A DNA stretch of 64,000 nucleotides from Nodularia spumigena CCY9414 (GCF_000340565.2 NZ_CP007203.1:3118253-3182252); one strand, 5' to 3'. Positions 16,677 through 25,827 are shown, counted from the first letter of the stretch. Translations and numbers: made by a program. Notes: generated by a model from the letters alone, not told the origin.

Positions 16677-17354
16677 ATGACAAGTGCATCTTACATTTTT
16701 CTGGCTGGCGCAAGCCGTGGTGTTGGGCGAGAAATTGCCAAATACTTAAGCGCCCAAAATCTTCAGGTAAAAGCACTCCTGAGAAATGAGTCAGCTGTTG
16801 CTGAACTAGAATCAATGGGTATTGAAACTGTCATGGGAGATGCTTTAGATATCAGCGATGTCGAGCGTGCAATAATTGCAGATCAGCCTATCCACACAGT
16901 TATTAGTACCATTGGCGGCTTACCTTCGGAAGGTGAAAGGGCTGATTTCCTCGGTAACAAAAATATCATTGATGCGGCTGTTAAAGCTGGAGTACATAGG
17001 TTTATTTTGGTGTCTTCTATTGGTACTGGGAATAGCGCTGGTGCTTTACCTCCCCAAGCTTTAGCCACTCTGGGACCTGTGTTAGTGGAAAAGGATAAGG
17101 CTGAACAACACTTAATTACTAGTGGACTGATTTATACAATAATTCGTCCTGGTGGGTTGAAATCGGAACCAGCCACAGGTAATGGGATTTTAACTGAAGA
17201 TCCCCGGATTGTTGGTACTATTCATCGCCCTGATGTGGCGGAGTTGGTTTGTAAAAGTCTAAATTCTCAGCGTTCTCATTATAAAACTTTGTCGGCAGTG
17301 GATAAAAATATGTTGGCTGGGGAACCAGAGTTTGTAGAATTTACCTTAGATTAA
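16677..17354 (+). CDS. NAD(P)-binding SDR-like protein (NmrA/atypical SDR)
   Basis: 225 residues. The N-terminal nucleotide motif IFLAGASRGVGREIAKYL (a GxxxGxG variant), the GDALDISDVERAI acidic segment, VHRFILVSSIGTG and IYTIIRPGGLKSEP are typical of atypical SDRs with NmrA-like folds that bind NAD(P)H and act as reductases or redox sensors. The active-site YxxxK is not evident, which favours a binding or regulatory role. It stands alone; downstream the convergent aminotransferase begins 78 bp away. The substrate cannot be predicted. Confidence 0.8.
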   Translation: MTSASYIFLAGASRGVGREIAKYLSAQNLQVKALLRNESAVAELESMGIETVMGDALDISDVERAIIADQPIHTVISTIGGLPSEGERADFLGNKNIIDAAVKAGVHRFILVSSIGTGNSAGALPPQALATLGPVLVEKDKAEQHLITSGLIYTIIRPGGLKSEPATGNGILTEDPRIVGTIHRPDVAELVCKSLNSQRSHYKTLSAVDKNMLAGEPEFVEFTLD

Positions 17355-17431
17355 TGGGGTATTGGGGAAATTATCCGGAATTTAAGGAACCACAGAGGCA
17401 CAGAGAACACAGAGAATAAGAAATACAGATG

Positions 17432-18628
17432 TTATTTGATTTTGAGGTTCCTGTTTTCCCCATTCCTCAGTAAAATTTGCAAGCCTTTTACTAATCTTTC
17501 TATACCTGCTTTGGCGGTATCTTTTTGCAGCGCACCATAAGCAACCCTCAGATAACATCCTGATTCTATCCCGAAGGTTGTTCCGGGAATCACTGCTACT
17601 TGATGTTCTTTAATTAACCTTTTAACTAATTCAAAGGCATCCATCTGAGTATGAACTTTGAGGAAAAAGTAAAACGCGCCATTGGCAGGTGCTATGCTAC
17701 ATAAACCTTCTAGGGGTTTGAGGGCATCTATGACTATTTCTCGGACTTGGGAAATAGCACCAATGTTTTTCTGTAAATACTCTGGCTTGGCTTGTAATGC
17801 TCCTAATGCTGCATACTGAGAAACAACGGGCGGACAAATCAATATCGTATCTTGAATTTTTTTGACGGCGACAAATAGGTGCTGCGGAATTACCATATAA
17901 CCAATCCGCCAACTGGCAAAACCATAGGCTTTAGAAAGGCTATACAGGGAAATTGTGTACTCTCTACTACCACTAAATGAGCCGGGAGAAATGTGTTTTA
18001 CGCCATTGTAGGTAAAATATTCATAGGCTTCATCGCTAATGTGGTAAATGCCATGAGTTCCACAGATTTGATTTACCTGTTTTAATGCGGCTTCTGTATA
18101 AATAACTCCTGTGGGATTATTTGGGGATATTGTAACTATAGCTCGTGTTTTGGGGGTAATTGCTTGGGCGATCGCCTCTGGACGCAGGTGATAATTGGTA
18201 TCTGTGGCGACCAATACGGCACGACAACCAGCCATTGCGATCGCCATCTCATGATTAAAATAATAAGGCGTATTCAGGATAATTTCGTCACCTGGGGAAG
18301 TAATCGCCAAAATAGCATTCATAAACGCCATATTGCTTCCCGCAGTCACTACAATGCAGTTATCTTGATTAATTGCAATCTTGTTGAAGGTTTGTAACTT
18401 TTCCGCCAGCGCTGATAATAATGGGGGAATTCCCTCAACAGCTTTGTATAAATTATTAGAAGATTCTGCTAAAAATTGGGGTAAAAGCTCAATGGCTTCT
18501 GGCGGTGGGTTGTATGAAACTACACCCTGTCCTAAAGAAATTGTGCCGGGAGAATTTTGAATTAATTCCCCAACCACAGGAATAATTGGCGACTGTACCG
18601 CCTGCATACGGGAGGTTAGGGAGTCCAT
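17432..18628 (-). CDS. PLP-dependent aminotransferase, class I/II
   Basis: 398 residues, standard length for fold-type I aminotransferases. Landmarks: GTISLGQGVVSYNPP near 30, TAGSNMAFMNAI (about 95), SPNNPTGVIYT (about 172), DEAYEYF (about 204), the PLP lysine in SLYSLSKAYGFASWRIGYM (about 237), and the C-terminal carboxylate-binding YLRVAYG. It transfers an amino group between an amino acid and a 2-oxo acid. Aspartate or aromatic specificity cannot be settled, and no pathway neighbours help. Confidence 0.9.
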   Translation of the reverse strand: MDSLTSRMQAVQSPIIPVVGELIQNSPGTISLGQGVVSYNPPPEAIELLPQFLAESSNNLYKAVEGIPPLLSALAEKLQTFNKIAINQDNCIVVTAGSNMAFMNAILAITSPGDEIILNTPYYFNHEMAIAMAGCRAVLVATDTNYHLRPEAIAQAITPKTRAIVTISPNNPTGVIYTEAALKQVNQICGTHGIYHISDEAYEYFTYNGVKHISPGSFSGSREYTISLYSLSKAYGFASWRIGYMVIPQHLFVAVKKIQDTILICPPVVSQYAALGALQAKPEYLQKNIGAISQVREIVIDALKPLEGLCSIAPANGAFYFFLKVHTQMDAFELVKRLIKEHQVAVIPGTTFGIESGCYLRVAYGALQKDTAKAGIERLVKGLQILLRNGENRNLKIK

Positions 18629-18680
18629 ATAAAATTAGATTTTGGATAAAATTAATACGTCAAAATCCTATCACCTTTTG

Positions 18681-18728
18681 TGAGTCTAATTTGTTGCCAT
18701 ACTCAGGGGAGATGTTTGAGCCAACCTT
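18681..18728. repeat. 48-bp direct repeat, left copy (flanks DUF29)
   Basis: Matches 19362-19409 at 45 of 48 positions, in the same orientation. The right copy overlaps the last codons of the P450 gene (reverse complement of AAGGTTGGCTTA). This left copy is therefore a duplicated P450 3' end and trailer, beyond the DUF29 gene. Confidence 0.75.
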
Positions 18729-18800
18729 GTGGCGGGGTTTCCCCACCCTATTGCCAAATTTCTCACCCAAATGTGTCATTACTTACCATCTCCCGGCTTT

Positions 18801-19304
18801 CTAATCTTCACCACCCGGTAATTGAGTTAAACTTTCTGCCACAATTGCTGGTAACTCCTTGGCTGAATAGGAATAAGTTAATCCCAAAAAATTCAAAGCA
18901 TTCTCAATTAACTGGGTTCTATCTATAATTTCAGCTAGTTGAAATTGACTATACTTGCCATTCATCACTTCTAAACTGGCATCAGCTATAGAACTTTCAA
19001 TTACTACCTCATTTATGAAATCTTCCCATTCATCTTGATTGACATAATAGGATTTTTTATTTTCTTTGAGATTCACGTCTTGAATTTCTAAAATTGCATT
19101 GCGAATAGAAGCTACCCAAGAATTTGTTAATCGCTGTTCTACTTGATTTTTAATTAAATGGATCAACAAAATCTTGAGAAAAGATTTAATCTGCCGCAGA
19201 ATTGCTTTTTTACTCATCCCCTCTAACTCATCAACAATTGCCAAAGCATCTGCGTAATTTCCTTGTAAAATACTATTTCTGAGGTCGGTGAGTTCCTGTG
19301 TCAT
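18801..19304 (-). CDS. DUF29 family protein
   Basis: 167 residues from the ATG at 19302-19304 (MTQELTDLRNSI), which has a clear GGAGG site 9 nt upstream; the frame opens 9 codons earlier without one. DUF29 landmarks: YADALAIVDELEGMSKKAIL, LKILLIHLIKNQVEQR, and NSWVASIRNAILEI. DUF29 proteins are abundant in cyanobacteria, often in several copies near mobile or toxin-antitoxin genes; the function is unknown. This gene is bracketed by 48-bp direct repeats, the outer one carrying the P450 3' end, suggesting it arrived or was copied by recombination. Confidence 0.8.
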   Translation of the reverse strand: MTQELTDLRNSILQGNYADALAIVDELEGMSKKAILRQIKSFLKILLIHLIKNQVEQRLTNSWVASIRNAILEIQDVNLKENKKSYYVNQDEWEDFINEVVIESSIADASLEVMNGKYSQFQLAEIIDRTQLIENALNFLGLTYSYSAKELPAIVAESLTQLPGGED

Positions 19305-19361
19305 TTTTTTTAACCTCCATAAAATTATCACTCAAAGCCAAGTCGTTACCAAAACCGATTC

Positions 19362-19409
19362 TGAGTCTAATTTGTTGCCATACTCAGTGGAGATTTTTAA
19401 GCCAACCTT
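19362..19409. repeat. 48-bp direct repeat, right copy (P450 3' end)
   Basis: Right partner of 18681-18728. It spans the final codons, stop codon (19397-19399) and trailer of the minus-strand cytochrome P450 gene. Confidence 0.75.
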
Positions 19410-20749
19410 TGACCTGTTATCATCATATTTACACCACGACCAGGCGCAAGGGTAACACCTCGACGACGGGGGACTTCTGGTTGATCATCAGTCAATGCGA
19501 GTTCATAGCGTGAGAGAATTGTTGCCAATACTAGCTTCAGTTCAAATACTGCCAAAGCCTCACCCACACAGCGACGCACACCACCGCCAAAGGGGATAAA
19601 CTCATAGGGAGAAAATTGACGTTCTAGAAAGCGCTCTGGTTTAAATTGCTTGGGTTCTGGATATAAATCTTCACGCTGGTGAGTCAGATACATCGAGCCA
19701 ACTAATATCGTACCAGGGTCGAGAGCATAACCCGAAATTTCCACAGGTTCTTTTACTGTTCTGGGAAATGTCAACATGGCTACGGGATGAATCCGCAAGG
19801 TTTCATTACAAACAGCTGTAAGATAAGGCAACCGGAAAATGCTCATAGGATCTGGTGAATCACCAAGGGTGTCCAATTCTTGCAGTAGTTTTTCTTGAAC
19901 TTCCGGGTGTTTCTGAATAAAATATAATCCCCAAGCCAGTGCTGTAGCTGTGGTTTCATATCCAGCAAACAACAAAGTCATCAACTCATCGCGTAATTCC
20001 TGAACTGTCATAGGATTACCAGATTCATCTTCTGCTGACATCAGCAACGAAAGGATATCAATCCGATTTTCCAGGTTCTGCTGGCGACGTTCAGCAATTT
20101 CAGTGTAAATTAAATTATCAAGTTCCTGTCTATCCCTAACAAACTTACCCCAGGGACTCCAAGCGCCTAAATCCTGTTGCAGAGACGAAAAAAATAGCAT
20201 ACTAGAACTCAACGGTGAGCGAAATATATTCGCCATTAACTCTAGTTGTTTCTTGAGTTGTTGGCTGCGTTCTCCTTGATATACACCGAAGACTGCTTGT
20301 ATCATCACTTGTAAGGTGATATCTTGGGTGACATTACGCGCCAGAAAAGATTTATCTGTCGGTAAATTGCTCCAAACTTCTTCAGTAATATTACTAATAA
20401 TTTCACCATAACTTCGCATCCGATCGCCATGAAAAGATGGCATTACCAATTGTCGCCGTTTTCGATGGCGATCGCCATCCAGCATAATCATGGAATAATC
20501 ACCTAATAAAGGCTGCAAAATTTTATTTTCTTTACCACCAGCAAAAAGCTTCTTACGGTCATTGGTTAAAATTTCTTGCATCGCCTGGGGATGGTTGACA
20601 AATACTAAGTTGTTACCAAAACCGACGACTTGAGCCGTAAAAATGTCAGGATATTGTTGGGCGGCTTTTTCCATATACCCTACAGGATCAGCTACCCACT
20701 GTAATTGCTGGAAAAAAGCAGGAGTTTTTAAACGATTAGGTGTTGACAT
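19397..20749 (-). CDS. Cytochrome P450
   Basis: 450 residues. All P450 hallmarks are present: I-helix AGYETTATALAWG (about 267), K-helix ExxR in CNETLRIHP (about 317), PERF meander in FKPERFLE, and the heme-cysteine loop FIPFGGGVRRCVGEALAVFEL (about 390). There is no membrane anchor, so it is a soluble or peripherally bound monooxygenase using external ferredoxin. It resembles cyanobacterial CYP110/CYP120-type enzymes acting on fatty acids, retinoids or terpenoids, but the subfamily is not settled. The upstream gene (20792) reads the same way with a 42-bp gap. The 3' end is duplicated at 18681. Confidence 0.92.
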   Translation of the reverse strand: MSTPNRLKTPAFFQQLQWVADPVGYMEKAAQQYPDIFTAQVVGFGNNLVFVNHPQAMQEILTNDRKKLFAGGKENKILQPLLGDYSMIMLDGDRHRKRRQLVMPSFHGDRMRSYGEIISNITEEVWSNLPTDKSFLARNVTQDITLQVMIQAVFGVYQGERSQQLKKQLELMANIFRSPLSSSMLFFSSLQQDLGAWSPWGKFVRDRQELDNLIYTEIAERRQQNLENRIDILSLLMSAEDESGNPMTVQELRDELMTLLFAGYETTATALAWGLYFIQKHPEVQEKLLQELDTLGDSPDPMSIFRLPYLTAVCNETLRIHPVAMLTFPRTVKEPVEISGYALDPGTILVGSMYLTHQREDLYPEPKQFKPERFLERQFSPYEFIPFGGGVRRCVGEALAVFELKLVLATILSRYELALTDDQPEVPRRRGVTLAPGRGVNMMITGQRLA

Positions 20750-20791
20750 CAGGTATTTGCTCCCGAAATAGTGATTATTTCAGTGTAACTT

Positions 20792-21268
20792 TTAATTTTT
20801 GCTAGGTTCATCACTCCCTTGAGTCAACTTAAAAGGTTTGACCCAGCCGATTTGAATTGTGGTATCGAGAGCGATCGCCCCCATTGCAAACCACAAAACA
20901 CTTTCACCAGCTAGCACCAAACCAGGTAAAATTGTCTGAGCAGAATCTATCTGGGTTAAACCTCGCACTAAACCAAAAGCCATTACACCACCAGATTTCA
21001 GTTGAGGATTTTCATCGGTGCGGATGATATAGCGATAGGTGACACCAAATAACAAACCAGAAAAAGCCGCAATTCCCCCACTCAGCCACCAACGCCCATT
21101 AATCTCACTTTGCAGACTTGCGAGTGTCGGAAAATACCTGGCAACAACCAGGGTATTCACCAGACTGGTAATTAGAAAAGCCAAACCAACAGAAAAACCC
21201 CCAATTATTCCCGCTTTGAGAGATTCTAGCCGTTCCGCCATCAATGGCATATTTGCAGTTTCGTTCAC
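20792..21268 (-). CDS. Conserved cyanobacterial membrane protein
   Basis: 158 residues. Four hydrophobic segments are visible: GIIGGFSVGLAFLITSLVNTLVVA, LSGGIAAFSGLLFGVTYRYII, GGVMAFGLVRGL, and GLVLAGESVLWFAMGAIALD. The pattern matches small integral membrane proteins widespread in cyanobacteria with no assigned function. It reads in the same direction as the P450 gene 42 bp downstream, so co-transcription is possible. The opposite strand leads into petN. Confidence 0.75.
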   Translation of the reverse strand: MNETANMPLMAERLESLKAGIIGGFSVGLAFLITSLVNTLVVARYFPTLASLQSEINGRWWLSGGIAAFSGLLFGVTYRYIIRTDENPQLKSGGVMAFGLVRGLTQIDSAQTILPGLVLAGESVLWFAMGAIALDTTIQIGWVKPFKLTQGSDEPSKN

Positions 21269-21395
21269 TTTATATCTATAAGTAAGACCATTTTTGGATC
21301 AAGATCGCCTTCTTAGCGGCTAATCATGGCTTAGTTTATCAGCCTGTGGCATTGCTTGTTGTGGGCTAATAAAACCCCAGCTTACAGAGAATCTG

Positions 21396-21401
21396 TATAA
21401 T
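21396..21401 (+). promoter_or_regulatory. Possible -10 box for petN
   Basis: TATAAT, preceded by CTG, lies about 90 bp before the petN start. No good -35 hexamer is found 16-18 bp upstream. Confidence 0.35.
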
Positions 21402-21489
21402 AAATTAGCAATATAGTTGAAGAATCAACTGCTCTTTCCCATTATCATAGGGATTAGAGACGTTTTGTAATTATTTAGAAAGTAAGACT

Positions 21490-21579
21490 ATGGCAACTTT
21501 GACACTGGGTTGGGTATCACTTTTGGTTGTGTTTACTTGGTCAATTGCAATGGTGGTTTGGGGACGTAACGGACTATAG
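21490..21579 (+). CDS. petN: Cytochrome b6f complex subunit PetN
   Basis: A 29-residue membrane peptide reading [18 protein letters not shown] and ending VVWGRNGL, essentially the textbook PetN sequence. It forms a single thylakoid helix at the edge of the cytochrome b6f complex, which passes electrons from plastoquinol to plastocyanin or cytochrome c6. Too short for common gene finders. The 53-residue membrane protein downstream starts 8 nt after its stop codon, so both probably share one transcript. Confidence 0.95.
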   Translation: MATLTLGWVSLLVVFTWSIAMVVWGRNGL

Positions 21580-21586
21580 GGGAATC

Positions 21587-21748
21587 GTGGAAAATCCATT
21601 CCTGAATATTTTGGCTTTATTAGCCTTAATGCTTCTAGTAGCGGTTACTGGTGGCGTTGGTTATTTGACTCTAGCAGATTGGCGCGATCGCCGTCGCCGC
21701 GAAGACGAAAAACGCGAAATTAGACGCAGTTCTCCCAAACGGCGATAA
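21587..21748 (+). CDS. Small single-helix membrane protein downstream of petN
   Basis: 53 residues from the GTG at 21587 (reading MENPFLNILALLALMLLVAV), preceded by AGGGGA. One hydrophobic helix (about 5-28) is followed by a strongly charged C-terminus rich in Arg, Glu and Asp (DWRDRRRREDEKREIRR). The frame is open upstream, but those codons overlap petN and are not credible. The layout suggests a thylakoid or plasma-membrane peptide with a cytoplasmic basic tail. No function is known to me; spacing to petN hints at a role near cytochrome b6f. Confidence 0.7.
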   Translation: MENPFLNILALLALMLLVAVTGGVGYLTLADWRDRRRREDEKREIRRSSPKRR

Positions 21749-21769
21749 TTCACTCAAAGTTGAACAATG

Positions 21770-21808
21770 TTTTTGTAGGGGCTTGATTATATCATGTTCC
21801 TACAAAAA
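21770..21808. terminator. Two-way hairpin terminator after the petN operon
   Basis: TTTTTGTAGG (21770-21779) pairs perfectly with CCTACAAAAA (21799-21808) across a 19-nt loop, 22 bp after the 53-residue gene. A-T tracts flank both sides. Confidence 0.65.
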
Positions 21809-21831
21809 TACAAGCTAAAAATCTTATTTTT

Positions 21832-21975
21832 GACACTCCCCTGCCTAAAGGCGAGGGGATTCTGTAATCTACCTCGTCACTTGCTCCAATAGGCTTTCGC
21901 CTAAAAGAGTAGCGGCCACGAGTCCTACAGCGTTACTTTGGACGTGCCCCGTCCTAGCTTGTCTTGCAAGATTCA
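21832..21975 (-). mobile_element. IS200/IS605-type right-end relic (omegaRNA-like)
   Basis: On the minus strand the segment carries a GC-rich, hairpin-rich stretch, then AGATTACAGAATCCCC, a CCCC...CCTTTAGG...GGGG hairpin and a TGTCAA end. This is the same layout as the right end of the 382-bp elements but a different sequence, as found 3' of tnpB genes. No TnpB reading frame remains beside it. It lies between the petN operon and pntB. Confidence 0.6.
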
Positions 21976-22179
21976 AAATGTTATAAGTATTCATCAGTGT
22001 AGTGGTCCTCGGCAATGGAACACATCAGAAATTGAGTTTGTACAACTAATTGCTGAACATCTTCTTGACATCAGGAAAATTCCCAAAAAAAACTTGTCCC
22101 AGAAGCATCACACCCCCAAGACAAGCCAAATATCTAAATTCTTTTCTTCCTCCGCGTTCTCTGCGTCTGGTGTGGTTTA

Positions 22180-23586
22180 TTAAAGCTGTTTCACTTCCGA
22201 AACCAACTTAGAAACCATATCCTTCGCGCCACCAAAAAGCATCGTAGTTTTTTCCTTGTAGAACAATTCATTATCTACACCGGCAAAACCTGTACTCATC
22301 CCACGCTTAATTACAATTGTTTGCTTTGCCCGATCTACTTCCAAAATCGGCATACCATAAATTGGGCTATTTACATCACTACGCGCCGCCGGATTTACCA
22401 CATCATTCGCCCCAATTACCAAAGCCACATCCGCAGCTTCCAATTGAGGATTGATGTCATCCATATCATACAACTGCGTATAAGCCACATTAGCCTCAGC
22501 CAATAACACATTCATGTGTCCTGGCATTCTTCCAGCTACAGGGTGAATGGCATACTTAACATCAACACCCATGCGTTCTAATTGGTCTGCCAATTCTCGC
22601 ACAGTATGCTGCGCTTGGGCAACAGCCATACCATAACCGGGGACAATTACGACGCTACGGGCATAACCCAACATCATCGCGCCTTCTTCCGCATCGATGC
22701 TGCGAACAGTTTGGTCGCCTGTAGCACCTGTAGCACCGCCAGCACCACCAGCAACCGCCCCACCAAACGCACCAAATAGCACGCTGAACAGAGAACGATT
22801 CATCGCTTTACACATAATCTGGGTGAGGATTAAACCAGAAGCCCCCACCAGTGCGCCAGCGATAATCAACATATTGTTCATTACCACAAAACCAGCTGCG
22901 GCGGCTGCTATCCCAGATAGGGAGTTTAACAGCGAAATTACCACAGGCATATCGCCTCCACCAATAGGGAGAACGAACATGACACCCAATACTAAAGAAA
23001 CTCCCACAACTCCGAAGAATATGGGTAAGCTGTCGGGTGTGATGATTAAATAGGCACTGCCTACTATATAACCAACTAGCAGTAAGAGGTTAAATGGTTG
23101 CTGAAAAGGTAATTTAATCGGTGAACCACTGATTAAACCTTGCAATTTGGCAAAGGCGACAAAACTACCGGTTAAGGTGACACCACCAATTAACACATCC
23201 AGCAAAATGGAAATGTTGACATCTAGAGGTATGGGTTGAGATGCTGCGATTAACCGCCAAAATTCAGCAACGGCGATGAGTGCTGAAGCTGCACCACCTA
23301 AACCATTGAGTAAACCCACCATTTGGGGCATTTCGGTCATTTGGACTTTGTAGGCTGCGATCGCACCAATTCCGGTACCAATCGCCAAGCCCACCAAAAT
23401 CATCTCATAGTTGAGCACCTGCTGATCTAACATTGTGGCGACAATCGCCAGCAGCATTCCCACAGCAGCGATGACGTTACCGCTGCGCGCTGTAGCTGGG
23501 GAACCGAGTTTTTTCAAACCCAGAATAAACAACGATGCAGCGACTAAGTACGTCAGCTGAATCCCAGTTGGTAGAAAATCGCTCAC
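22180..23586 (-). CDS. pntB: NAD(P) transhydrogenase subunit beta
   Basis: 468 residues from a GTG. The N-terminal half has about eight to nine membrane helices, including the proton-channel region. The C-terminal 180 residues form the NADP(H)-binding dIII domain with VVIVPGYGMAVAQAQH, HPVAGRMPGHMNVLLAEA and ALVIGANDVVNPAAR. It forms the energy-linked transhydrogenase that couples proton flux to hydride transfer between NADH and NADP in the plasma or thylakoid membrane. The start overlaps the pntA2 stop (GTGA), so the subunits are translationally coupled. Confidence 0.96.
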   Translation of the reverse strand: MSDFLPTGIQLTYLVAASLFILGLKKLGSPATARSGNVIAAVGMLLAIVATMLDQQVLNYEMILVGLAIGTGIGAIAAYKVQMTEMPQMVGLLNGLGGAASALIAVAEFWRLIAASQPIPLDVNISILLDVLIGGVTLTGSFVAFAKLQGLISGSPIKLPFQQPFNLLLLVGYIVGSAYLIITPDSLPIFFGVVGVSLVLGVMFVLPIGGGDMPVVISLLNSLSGIAAAAAGFVVMNNMLIIAGALVGASGLILTQIMCKAMNRSLFSVLFGAFGGAVAGGAGGATGATGDQTVRSIDAEEGAMMLGYARSVVIVPGYGMAVAQAQHTVRELADQLERMGVDVKYAIHPVAGRMPGHMNVLLAEANVAYTQLYDMDDINPQLEAADVALVIGANDVVNPAARSDVNSPIYGMPILEVDRAKQTIVIKRGMSTGFAGVDNELFYKEKTTMLFGGAKDMVSKLVSEVKQL

Positions 23587-23876
23587 GCCTTAACTTCCTT
23601 TTTCTTGAACATTTGCAACATCCGATCTGTGACGAGAAAACCACCAACGACGTTAACTGTCGCTAGTACCACAGCAATTAAACCGAGAATCACCGACACA
23701 CTGGTATCTTTAGCACCAGCAGCCACAATCGCCCCCAATACCGCAATCCCCGAAATGGCATTTGAGCCGGACATTAAAGGCGTGTGTAATGTCGGTGGAA
23801 TTTTGTTGATGACTTCAAAGCCAATAAAAGATGCCAAAACAAACACAAACAAAGCAGCAAGTAATGCCTCAGTCAT
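23583..23876 (-). CDS. pntA2: NAD(P) transhydrogenase subunit alpha, part 2 (membrane)
   Basis: 97 residues from the ATG at 23874-23876 (MTEALLAALFVFVLASFIGF); the frame runs on 9 codons upstream, but this start fits the family. It has three to four helices and the PTLHTPLMSGSNAISGI motif that lines the proton channel. In cyanobacteria and Rhodospirillum-type systems the alpha subunit is encoded in two pieces; this is the membrane dIIa piece. It lies between pntA1 and pntB on one strand and overlaps pntB by 4 bp. Confidence 0.93.
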   Translation of the reverse strand: MTEALLAALFVFVLASFIGFEVINKIPPTLHTPLMSGSNAISGIAVLGAIVAAGAKDTSVSVILGLIAVVLATVNVVGGFLVTDRMLQMFKKKEVKA

Positions 23877-23947
23877 GAAATAATATCTCCTGTTTAGAAC
23901 CACAGATGCACACAGATAAACACAGATAAATTCTTATCGGCGGTTCA

Positions 23948-25117
23948 TTAATGTGTGCCAATTTGAGGACTTAAAGCTTGTAGTGCATCCCGCACCCGTT
24001 GATTGCGAATTTCCCCTGCGTGGGTAATACAAGCTGCATTCACGATGTCGTCAGCAAAATCTACCTGTAAAGCTTTGTCCTTGACTAATAATTGCACTAA
24101 GGATGTTAGGTTCTTAGAATACAACTGACTAGCGTGAATTGGCATGGATGAGGGTAAATTGATGGGGCCAATAATTGTTACGCCATTCCAAACAATATCT
24201 TTACCTGCTTCAGTGCAGGCGCAGTTACCACCTTGATCTGCCGCTAAATCTACTATTACCGAGCCTGGTTTCATTTGTGCCACCATTTCCTCTGTAACTA
24301 GCCGTGGGGCTTTTCTTCCAGGTACTTGGGCGGTGGTAATTACTACATCGGCATTTTTTACGTGTTCGGCGACAACTTCCTGAGTTCGTTGTTTACTAGC
24401 TTCAGAAATTTCTTTAGCATAACCACCGGCTGCTGTGGTTTCTTCTTCGAGTTTGACTTCGACGAATTTAGCCCCCAAACTTTGCACTTCTTCTTTGACT
24501 GCGGGACGAATATCAAAGGCTTCTACTACTGCACCCAAGCGTCTGGCTGTGGCGATCGCTTGCAATCCGGCTACACCAGCACCCATAATAAATACTTTAG
24601 CTGGGGCAATAGTACCGGCGGCTGTTGTCAGCATGGGGAAATACTTTGGTAATGCTGCTGCGGCGATTAATACAGCCTTGTAACCTGCTAGTGAAGCTTG
24701 GGAAGACAAAGCATCCATACTTTGCGCCCTAGTAGTACGGGGGATCATCTCCATACTAAAAGCCGTAACTTGGCGATTTGCCAGTTCCTGCGCCACTGCG
24801 GGATTTCCCAAAGGATTGAGGAAGCTGATTAACACAGCCCCTTCCTTAAGTAATTCCACTTCAGAACCACCATTTTCTCGCTCTTGCGGTGGGCTAACTT
24901 TTAACAGAATATCTGCTTCACCCCATAATTTAGCAGTATCACTGATAATTGTAGCTCCTGCTGCTTCATAGGCAGAATCGCTAAAATAAGAGCGCTCTCC
25001 CGCACCTGCTTCCACCGATACTTCCAAACCTTGTTTGATTAATCGGGCTACGGTGTCAGGATTCAATGCTACCCGTCGTTCACAAACTTCAATTTCTTTA
25101 GCAACCGCAATTTTCAT
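23948..25117 (-). CDS. pntA1: NAD(P) transhydrogenase subunit alpha, part 1 (soluble dI)
   Basis: 389 residues from the ATG at 25115-25117, chosen because MKIAVAKEIEVCERRVALNP is canonical and has an AGGAGA site 5 nt upstream. The frame opens 15 codons earlier. Landmarks: alanine-dehydrogenase-like N-terminus, the NAD-binding GAGVAGLQAIATARRLGA, and the QDVRT-like loop. This soluble dI domain binds NAD(H) on the cytoplasmic face. It is the first gene of pntA1-A2-B. Confidence 0.95.
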   Translation of the reverse strand: MKIAVAKEIEVCERRVALNPDTVARLIKQGLEVSVEAGAGERSYFSDSAYEAAGATIISDTAKLWGEADILLKVSPPQERENGGSEVELLKEGAVLISFLNPLGNPAVAQELANRQVTAFSMEMIPRTTRAQSMDALSSQASLAGYKAVLIAAAALPKYFPMLTTAAGTIAPAKVFIMGAGVAGLQAIATARRLGAVVEAFDIRPAVKEEVQSLGAKFVEVKLEEETTAAGGYAKEISEASKQRTQEVVAEHVKNADVVITTAQVPGRKAPRLVTEEMVAQMKPGSVIVDLAADQGGNCACTEAGKDIVWNGVTIIGPINLPSSMPIHASQLYSKNLTSLVQLLVKDKALQVDFADDIVNAACITHAGEIRNQRVRDALQALSPQIGTH

Positions 25118-25162
25118 GAAATCTCCTGGAGATAAATACCTTTTTTGTGGGAAATCTGTCAT

Positions 25163-25827
25163 TTTCCCCTGATTCAGCCTTTAGGGCGATAACTGTCTGC
25201 GATCGCTTGTTCTGAGAGATTGAACCTTCAATTTGTCCTTGAATAATCTTGGTTCTCCAGTCCCAGCCTCACTTTGCGCCTCGCATATGTCACATTTGCT
25301 GATAGTTACAAATAGGTTCACATATTGCAAATCCTAAGTTGATTACCAAATTTGCATCTTTGTCTTTAGCTTGTTTTAGGGATTGCAAAATTTTAGTATT
25401 CCTGGTTCACATATTTTTTAGCTTGATAGTTTCCTAGTTATTTTTTAATGATTGCTGCTTTGAATCAAGCTCATTTTCATCAATCTATCTCAAGTTCATT
25501 GGCGATCGCTGACTAGACAGATCAATTTTTATCACAAAACTTTTATATTAAAATACATTTATACATATTTAGAAACAAAATCACATCCCAACTGTATTTT
25601 TATTGAGGGTAAATTCTACCAATTTTATAGTGAAACTGTTTACGTAAACAAAAGTTAGATTTATCACAAGCTAATTTTACACTTACTCAAGCTTCTAGAG
25701 CTGATGGCACTTTTTGTTTCCATTTAACGTCAATTTTCGGGCTGTCAGTAGTAAAGTTTAGTTACAAAAACTAAATTTCGGTTATTTAGATCACAAACCT
25801 ATTTTTTTGTTTGAGGAAGCCCATACT
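25163..25827. other. Long AT-rich divergent intergenic region (pntA1 / DUF2808)
   Basis: About 660 bp separate two divergent genes. No reading frame, repeat array or tRNA is supported. It holds two HIP1 octamers (near 25199 and 25502) and long A/T runs, and should contain promoters for both directions. I could not assign boxes with confidence. Confidence 0.6.

Noticed and set aside
21938..22183. 81-residue plus-strand frame over the IS605 relic
   Set aside because: It overlaps structured relic sequence and the pntB 3' end; no protein character.
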